64,000 nucleotides of DNA from Kitasatospora sp. MMS16-BH015. GTDB lineage: Bacteria; Actinomycetota; Actinomycetes; Streptomycetales; Streptomycetaceae. A program made the translations under genes and the position numbers. Within the stretch, counting starts at the first letter, position 1, and each line of letters begins with the position of its first letter. Below the pieces are notes generated by a model. It had not been told where the DNA came from, made no database searches, and was given only the letters and a program-made list of their open reading frames with translations. Below are positions 59,102 to 64,000 of this stretch, piece after piece. Where the stretch lies: contig NZ_CP025394.1 of the NCBI RefSeq assembly GCF_002943525.1, forward strand, positions 7,021,001-7,085,000. Reading direction: 5' to 3'.

Positions 59102-59671
59102 ATGTCGCTGCCGCACGCCATCCTCACCGCCCTGCTCGAACGCCCCTCCTCGGGGCTGGAGCTGACGCGGCGCTTCGACCGCTCGATCGGCTTCTTCTGG
59201 TCGGCCACCCACCAGCAGATCTACCGCGAGCTCGGCAAGCTGGAGCAGAGCGGCCTGATCCGCGCCCTCCCCGGCCCGCCCGCCCAGGGCCGCCGCAAGG
59301 AGTACGAGGTGCTCCCGGCCGGTCGTACGGCCCTCACCGACTGGGTCGCCGAACCGCAGGACCCCAAGCCCATCCGCGATCCGCTGCTGCTCCGCCTGCG
59401 CGCCGCCGCCGTGGTCGGCCTGCACGGCCTGGACGCCGAACTCCGCCGCCACCTGGACCTGCACGAGCGCCAGCTCGCCGAGTACCTGGAGATCGAGCAG
59501 CGCGACTTCCCGGCCGCGAAGGCCGACACCGAGAACCGCCTCCAGCACCTCGTCCTCCAGGCCGGCATCCAGCTGGAGACCTTCTGGGTCCAGTGGCTCA
59601 CCGAGGCCCTCGCGGCAGCCGTCGCCGAGGCGGCGGAGGCCCTCGCCGCCTCGGCTCCGGAACGGGGTTGA
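59102..59671 (+). CDS. PadR-family transcriptional regulator
   Basis: 189 aa. The N-terminal winged HTH starts SLPHAILTALLERPSSGLEL and continues FFWSATHQQIYRELGKLEQSG then LI, the PadR signature. PPAQGRRKEYEVLPAGRTAL is the wing. The C-terminal Vir_act_alpha_C helices (about 95-180) form the dimer and ligand region. Target genes unknown; the dienoyl-CoA reductase palindrome upstream is one possibility. Alone on its strand. Confidence 0.92.
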   Translation: MSLPHAILTALLERPSSGLELTRRFDRSIGFFWSATHQQIYRELGKLEQSGLIRALPGPPAQGRRKEYEVLPAGRTALTDWVAEPQDPKPIRDPLLLRLRAAAVVGLHGLDAELRRHLDLHERQLAEYLEIEQRDFPAAKADTENRLQHLVLQAGIQLETFWVQWLTEALAAAVAEAAEALAASAPERG

Positions 59672-59716
59672 GCGAGGCTCCGGCTCATCCGCAGGCCGCC
59701 GGCGCCGCCTTTCGCG

Positions 59717-59765
59717 TGGCAGCCCCCTCGTGCCAGCCCCCTCGTGCCAGCCCCCTCGTGCCGGC
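59717..59765. repeat. 14-bp tandem repeat
   Basis: CCAGCCCCCTCGTG repeats about three and a half times in the 248-bp gap before the histidine kinase gene. No gene is visible there. Confidence 0.78.
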
Positions 59766-59919
59766 TCCCGTCCGGCCCTTGGCGAAGAGGGGGGTTAGTA
59801 CTACCGACTCGGGGTGCCCCGACGTGATCGGATAAGGGCACGGTCGCAGCGGCGGCCGGATCACGGGGGCGGCGGGGCAGGGCCTCGCCGCACGGCACGG
59901 TACGGGAGGGGTGGCGGTC

Positions 59920-61275
59920 ATGGCCGGCACGGTGACAGGCGGGGTGCGGGAGGAAGGGGCCCGGGTGTCCCGGGGGTTCTCGGTCCGGGCCGGGGCGGTC
60001 GCGCTGCGGCGGTCGCTGACGCTCTGTCGGATCACCTTCTCGGCGCTGGGGCAGTCGCTCTACCTGACGAGCGCGCTCACCCTGATCTGGCCGGGCCCCG
60101 GCCTGCTGCCCCGTGCGCTGGCCCGGGTCCGCCGGCTGAGCGAGCGTCAGCGCGAGCTCGCACTGAGCTGGTCCGGAGTGGAAATCCCGGCCCCGCTCGA
60201 GCCGTCGTCCTCCGCCGCCTCGTCCTCCTCCGTGTCCGCTGTCCCGGTGCCGAAGGAGATCTCGGGGGTCTACGGCCGGCTCCGCTGGCTGCTGCACGAT
60301 CCCCGGTCCCGACGGGAGGCCCGGTGGGTGCTGGCCGAGCCGGTGATCGGCGCGCTGCTGGCCTTCACCCCGGTCGCCCTCGTACTGAGCGGCTGTTGGG
60401 GAGTCTTCCTGGCCTTCTTCGGCCTCCGGCTCTCCCAGGTGGCGGACGGGCTCTGGTTCGAGTTCATACCCATCATGGGCCCGGTCACCGCCACCGTGGC
60501 CGGCGTGATCGGGCTGGCGCAGCTGCCGTTCGCCCTGTGGGCCGCTCCGCGCGTGCTGGCCGTGCACGCCCGGTACACCAGGGCGATGCTCGCCCCCAGC
60601 GAGGCCGAGCTGCTGGCCGGCCGGGTCCGGCACCTGGCCGCCACCCGGTCCGAGGCGGTGGACACCCAGATGGCCGAGATCCGCCGGATCGAGCGCGACT
60701 TGCACGACGGCGCCCAGGCTCGCCTGGTCGCGATGGGCATGACGCTGGACGCCGCCGAGCACCTGCTGGAGACCAATCCGGCGGCGGTCCGCGGTCTGCT
60801 GATCGAGGCCCGCGAGTCCTCCACCAAGGCCCTGGAGGAGCTGCGCGACCTGGTCCGGGGCATCCACCCGCCGGTCCTCGCCGACCGCGGCCTGGTCGAC
60901 GCGGTCCGGGCCCTGGCCCTGGTCTGCCCCGTCCCCACCAGGGTCGAGGCCGCACTGCCGGGCCGCCCGGAGATGCCGGTGGAGTCCGCCGCGTACTTCG
61001 CCGTCTCCGAGCTGCTGGCCAACGTGGCGAAGCACTCCGGCGCCGACTGGGCCGAGATCGACCTCCGTTACGATCACGGCGTGCTCCGTGTCTCGGTGGC
61101 CGACGGCGGCAGCGGCGGTGCCGATGCCGCCCTGGGCACCGGCCTGCGCGGCATCGAGCGGCGGCTGGCCACCTTCGACGGAGTGCTGGCCGTCAGCAGC
61201 CCCGCCCACGGCCCGACGATCGTGACGCTGGAGGTCCCGTGCGCATTGTCATCGCCGAAGACCACTTCCTCCTGA
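59920..61275 (+). CDS. sensor histidine kinase (HisKA_3 type)
   Basis: About 451 aa. N-terminal membrane domain with hydrophobic segments near 40-60, 145-165 and 185-215. The dimerisation/phospho-acceptor helix IERDLHDGAQARLVAMGMTL gives the His. The ATPase domain has an N box (ELLANVAKHSGADWAEI) and G box (DGGSGGADAALGTGLRGIERRL). It partners the LuxR-type regulator, whose start lies 37 bp inside the kinase gene. The stimulus is unknown. ATG 59920 is preferred (GGGAGGG 9 nt upstream). Confidence 0.92.
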   Translation: MAGTVTGGVREEGARVSRGFSVRAGAVALRRSLTLCRITFSALGQSLYLTSALTLIWPGPGLLPRALARVRRLSERQRELALSWSGVEIPAPLEPSSSAASSSSVSAVPVPKEISGVYGRLRWLLHDPRSRREARWVLAEPVIGALLAFTPVALVLSGCWGVFLAFFGLRLSQVADGLWFEFIPIMGPVTATVAGVIGLAQLPFALWAAPRVLAVHARYTRAMLAPSEAELLAGRVRHLAATRSEAVDTQMAEIRRIERDLHDGAQARLVAMGMTLDAAEHLLETNPAAVRGLLIEARESSTKALEELRDLVRGIHPPVLADRGLVDAVRALALVCPVPTRVEAALPGRPEMPVESAAYFAVSELLANVAKHSGADWAEIDLRYDHGVLRVSVADGGSGGADAALGTGLRGIERRLATFDGVLAVSSPAHGPTIVTLEVPCALSSPKTTSS

Positions 61276-61883
61276 GGGACGGTCTGATCCGCCTGCTCCA
61301 GGCGTACGGCCACGAGGTGGTCGCGGCCGTCGACAACGGCGCCGAGCTGCTCACCGCCCTCACCGAGCTGCGCCCGGACATCGCGGTGGTCGACGTCCGG
61401 CTGCCGCCGGACTTCACCGACGAGGGTCTGCGCGCCGCGCTCGCCGCCCGCCGCGAGCTCCCCGGCCTGCCGGTCCTGCTGCTCTCCCAGTACGTCGAGC
61501 CGCTCTACGCCCGCGAGTTGCTGGCCGCCGGCGGCAGCGGCGTCGGCTACCTGCTCAAGGACAGGGTGACCAACGGCCGTCAGTTCCTGGAGTCCATCCG
61601 GCAGGTGGCCGAGGGCGGCACCGCGATGGACCAGGAGGTGGTGGCCCAGCTACTCACCGCCCGCGAGCGCGACGGCGGGGTGGGCAGCCTCACTCCGCGC
61701 GAGCGCGAGGTGCTGGCCCTGGTCGCCCAGGGCCGGTCCAACGCGGGCATCGCCCAGGCCCTGGTGGTCACCGAGAAGGCCGTGGCCAAGCACATCAGCC
61801 ACATCTTCACCAAGCTCGGCCTGCTCCAGTCCGACTCCGACAACCGCCGGGTCCTCGCCGTGCTCGCCCACCTCGACCAGTGA
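61239..61883 (+). CDS. NarL/LuxR-family response regulator
   Basis: 214 aa. Receiver: VRIVIAEDHFLLRDGL (acid pocket), Asp in IAVVDVRLPP, Ser in VLLLSQYVE and Lys in YLLKDRV. LuxR HTH: LTPREREVLALVAQGRSNAG then IAQALVVTEKAVAKHISHIF. GTG 61239 is chosen, with GGAGG 4 nt upstream; it overlaps the kinase gene in another frame, so expression is coupled. Output genes unknown. Confidence 0.92.
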   Translation: MRIVIAEDHFLLRDGLIRLLQAYGHEVVAAVDNGAELLTALTELRPDIAVVDVRLPPDFTDEGLRAALAARRELPGLPVLLLSQYVEPLYARELLAAGGSGVGYLLKDRVTNGRQFLESIRQVAEGGTAMDQEVVAQLLTARERDGGVGSLTPREREVLALVAQGRSNAGIAQALVVTEKAVAKHISHIFTKLGLLQSDSDNRRVLAVLAHLDQ

Positions 61884-61888
61884 GCGGG

Positions 61889-61944
61889 CCCGTCGGCCGG
61901 TCCGTCGTCCCGCCGGCCGTCCCGTCGGCCGGTCCGTCGTCCCG
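61889..61944. repeat. 24-bp direct repeat after the response regulator gene
   Basis: CCCGTCGGCCGGTCCGTCGT plus CCCG occurs exactly at 61889-61912 and 61921-61944. Confidence 0.85.
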
Positions 61945-61961
61945 GCATTCCGGCCTACGGC

Positions 61962-62462
61962 CTACGGCTGCCGCGTCAGCTCGCAGCGGTACCAGGAGCC
62001 CGGCTGCCCGCCGAGCTCGGCCGGGTCCGCCGGGCCCACCGGCACGAACCCGGCCTTGGTGAGCACCTTCTGGGAGGCGAGGTTGGCCTGCGAGGCCGCC
62101 GCCCGCAGCGTGTGCAGCCCGAGCCGCTCCGCCGCCACCCGGCACAACTCCCGTACGGCGGCGGTCGCCAGACCACGACCGGCGGCCTGCTCGGCGACCC
62201 GGTACCCGAGGACGGCGCTGCCACCCTCCAGGTCGTACAGGTTGAACCGCCCCAGCACCTCTCTGTCCTCCCCGACCAGCAGGTGGAAGGCGCAGACCCC
62301 GGCCTCCTGCTCGGCCAGCAGGGCGGCGTGCCGCTCGGCGTACCGCGCGAAGAACTCGTCCCCCCGGTCGGAGACCGAGGCGGCGAAGTAGGCGCGGTTG
62401 GCCAGCTCGAAAGCCAGCACCGCCGGGGCGTGGTCGGCGTCCAGCCGGATCAGCTCGGGCAC
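61962..62462 (-). CDS. GNAT-family N-acetyltransferase (RimJ/RimL-like)
   Basis: 166 aa. Acetyltransf_3 layout: VLGYRVAEQAAGRGLATAAV gives the acetyl-CoA loop, with AASQANLASQKVLTKAGFVP typical of RimJ/RimL-type enzymes. The acceptor may be a protein N-terminus or a small amine. Monocistronic, convergent with the two-component system. Confidence 0.9.
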   Translation of the reverse strand: MPELIRLDADHAPAVLAFELANRAYFAASVSDRGDEFFARYAERHAALLAEQEAGVCAFHLLVGEDREVLGRFNLYDLEGGSAVLGYRVAEQAAGRGLATAAVRELCRVAAERLGLHTLRAAASQANLASQKVLTKAGFVPVGPADPAELGGQPGSWYRCELTRQP

Positions 62463-62564
62463 GCCGTCACCCTACCCGGACGGCCCGGCCGTCCGGCCGG
62501 CTCACCGACCCACCTGCTCAGACCTGGCCCAACCGGGCCAACGGGCCCAACCAGACCGACCGAT

Positions 62565-63155
62565 TCACGCGGTCCAGCCGGTCTCGGCGGCCCACTCCTC
62601 GGCCACGGCCACGACCAGGTCGACCACCGGGTCCTTCACCTCCGAGTACACCCCGACCCCGTCCACCGTCCCGGCCAGCACGGTCTTGAACTCGGCGTAC
62701 GCGGGCACCGCCGCCGGGTGCGCACGGAACCAGTCGCGGAACAGCAGCGCCAGCCGCTCGTTCGGCGAACCGACCAGCCGGACATGCAGGTTCACGGCCG
62801 GGCCCTGCTCCGTGGCCGCCCGCCGCTGCCACATCCGCTTGGTCCACCGCTCCGGGTCGTCCGTCAGACCGGCCGGTACGTGGTCGTGGCGGTACGGCCG
62901 CAGCTCGTACCCGGCGTCGGCCAGCGGTTCGGCGAAGGCGAGTTCGGCCGCGTCCAGGTCGCCGACGCTCACCTGGACGTCGAAGACCTCCTTGGCCGCC
63001 ATGCCGGGGATCGCGGTGCTCCCGATGTGCTCCACCCGCACCGCCGTCGGCCCCAGCAGCTCCCGCAGCCGGTCGGTCAGCGCGAGCCCCCGGTCCGCCC
63101 AGGCCGGATCGGCGGGTACCACGACGGGGGAACGGCGCGAGGTCTCTGTGGTCAT
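62565..63155 (-). CDS. GrpB family protein (UPF0157)
   Basis: 196 aa. VRVEHIGSTAIPGMAAKEVFDV is the GrpB hallmark with the nucleotidyltransferase-like GS motif and Asp. VNLHVRLVGSPNERLALLFR then DWFRAHPAAVPAYAEFKTVLA completes the family pattern. Members resemble minimal nucleotidyltransferases and some are associated with CoA metabolism or resistance; the specific role is unknown. Diverges from the methyltransferase gene. Confidence 0.9.
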   Translation of the reverse strand: MTTETSRRSPVVVPADPAWADRGLALTDRLRELLGPTAVRVEHIGSTAIPGMAAKEVFDVQVSVGDLDAAELAFAEPLADAGYELRPYRHDHVPAGLTDDPERWTKRMWQRRAATEQGPAVNLHVRLVGSPNERLALLFRDWFRAHPAAVPAYAEFKTVLAGTVDGVGVYSEVKDPVVDLVVAVAEEWAAETGWTA

Positions 63156-63236
63156 CGCGCCAGTCTACGGACGGTCCTCGGCCGGTAGCGGCCGCATTCC
63201 ACGGCACCCGGTCGCTCCGGGCGGTACCGTCCACGG

Positions 63237-63992
63237 GTGATCAATGCTGACGGGTACTTCGACGAGCGCGTGGCAGAGCAGTACGACCAGTCCTCGGGGG
63301 CCGAGTTCGAGCCGACGGCGATAGCCCGTGCGGTGGACGTGCTCGCCGAGCTGGCCGGCCGCGGCGCCGCCCTGGAGTTCGGCATCGGCACCGGCCGGCT
63401 CGCCCTCCCGCTGGCCCGCCGGGGCGTACCGGTGCACGGCATCGACCTCTCCAGGGCGATGGTCTCCCGCCTCCGCGCCAAGCCCGGCGGCGCCGACATC
63501 GGCATCACCATCGGCGACTTCGCCACCACCCAGGTGACCCCGCCCCCGGCCGAGCCCTTCACCCTCGCCTACCTGGTCTTCAACACCATCATGAACCTCG
63601 CCGACCAGGAGTCCCAGGTCGAGTGCTTCCGCAACGCCGCGGACCACCTCGCCCCTGGCGGGGTCTTCGTCGTCGAGGTGATGGTCCCGGAGCTCCGCAA
63701 GATCCCGCCCGGCCAGAACATCGTCCCGTTCCACACCAGCCCCACCGGCTGGGCCTACACCGTCTACGACACCGTCACCCAGGACGCGACCTGCCACTAC
63801 ATCGAGCTCACCCCGGACGGCCGGGGCGAGGCCCACTCGATCCCCTTCCGCTACGTCTGGCCCGCCGAACTCGACCTGATGGCCCGCCTGGCCGGCCTCC
63901 GCCTGCGCCACCGTTGGGACAGCTGGACCCGTGCCCCCTTCACCGAGGACAGCGTCCAGCACGTCTCGGTCTGGGAGAAGGTCCCGGTCTGA
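63237..63992 (+). CDS. class I SAM-dependent methyltransferase
   Basis: 251 aa. Motif I ALEFGIGTGRLALPLARRG, acidic loop GIDLSRAMV, then FTLAYLVFNTIMNLADQESQ and LAPGGVFVVEVMVPEL. Methyltransferase_25-like; acceptor unknown. The GTG 63237 lacks a clear ribosome site, so the mRNA could be leaderless or the start slightly downstream. Complete: the stop is 8 bp before the window end. Confidence 0.87.
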   Translation: MINADGYFDERVAEQYDQSSGAEFEPTAIARAVDVLAELAGRGAALEFGIGTGRLALPLARRGVPVHGIDLSRAMVSRLRAKPGGADIGITIGDFATTQVTPPPAEPFTLAYLVFNTIMNLADQESQVECFRNAADHLAPGGVFVVEVMVPELRKIPPGQNIVPFHTSPTGWAYTVYDTVTQDATCHYIELTPDGRGEAHSIPFRYVWPAELDLMARLAGLRLRHRWDSWTRAPFTEDSVQHVSVWEKVPV

Positions 63993-64000
63993 CGGTTCGA

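Overview
The window is a high-GC actinomycete chromosome, most likely Streptomyces or Kitasatospora. The signs are a 23S-5S rRNA tail of streptomycete type, dense G/C third positions, many GTG and TTG starts, ECF sigma/anti-sigma pairs, and a SapB-like lanthipeptide locus. I assigned no species.

Layout. 1-1.8 kb: 3' part of a 23S rRNA gene, 5S rRNA and a strong terminator. 1.9-4.8 kb: housekeeping and unknown genes (CxxC protein, GNAT, Nudix hydrolase, orphan WXG100-like protein). 4.85-16.8 kb: a compact polyketide-type locus. It holds an SDR, an acyl-CoA ligase coupled to a 649-aa FAD/NAD(P)-binding protein, a divergent single-module type I PKS (KS-AT-degenerate DH-ACP, no KR, no TE), a TetR regulator, an epoxidase-like flavoprotein and an epoxide-hydrolase-like enzyme. 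Similar palindromes lie in front of the PKS/FAD divergent genes and in front of tetR. 16.9-25.5 kb: a sugar-utilisation locus with a secreted beta-helix enzyme carrying two discoidin/CBM32 domains, a ROK repressor, an ABC importer and a GH1 glycosidase. A TTCAC-NCC-GTGAA operator-like site lies before both the enzyme and the importer operon. 25.45-26.71 kb: an IS5-family element at the stop codon of the GH1 gene, followed by a 161-bp MITE-like element that now encodes the C-terminus of an ABC transporter.

26.6-36.7 kb: a class III lanthipeptide (SapB/Ram-like) cluster. It has LanKC, a 39-aa precursor with two SxxSxxxC labionin motifs, a heterodimeric ABC exporter, two orphan NarL/LuxR-type response regulators, and a DegT/StrS-fold protein that lacks the PLP lysine. 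37.2-41.1 kb: a hypothetical protein, an XRE-NB-ARC-TPR (STAND) regulator and a nucleotidyltransferase.

41.2-52.4 kb: a SigK/RskA regulon. It contains a fasciclin lipoprotein, a membrane sulfite-oxidase-type molybdoenzyme, an SDR/DUF2867 protein, sigK-rskA, then an operon of FAD oxidoreductase, DUF1365, CFA-type methyltransferase, DUF1295 and photolyase. Four promoters share one architecture (CCATCC-like, exactly 16 nt, CGAAt/c), and two of them start directly on a GTG, which predicts leaderless mRNAs. 52.5-56.7 kb: amidohydrolase/APC permease operon facing a TetR regulator over a perfect 15-bp palindrome. 56.8-64 kb: 2,4-dienoyl-CoA reductase-like enzyme, PadR regulator, a two-component system, GNAT, GrpB-family protein and a SAM methyltransferase.
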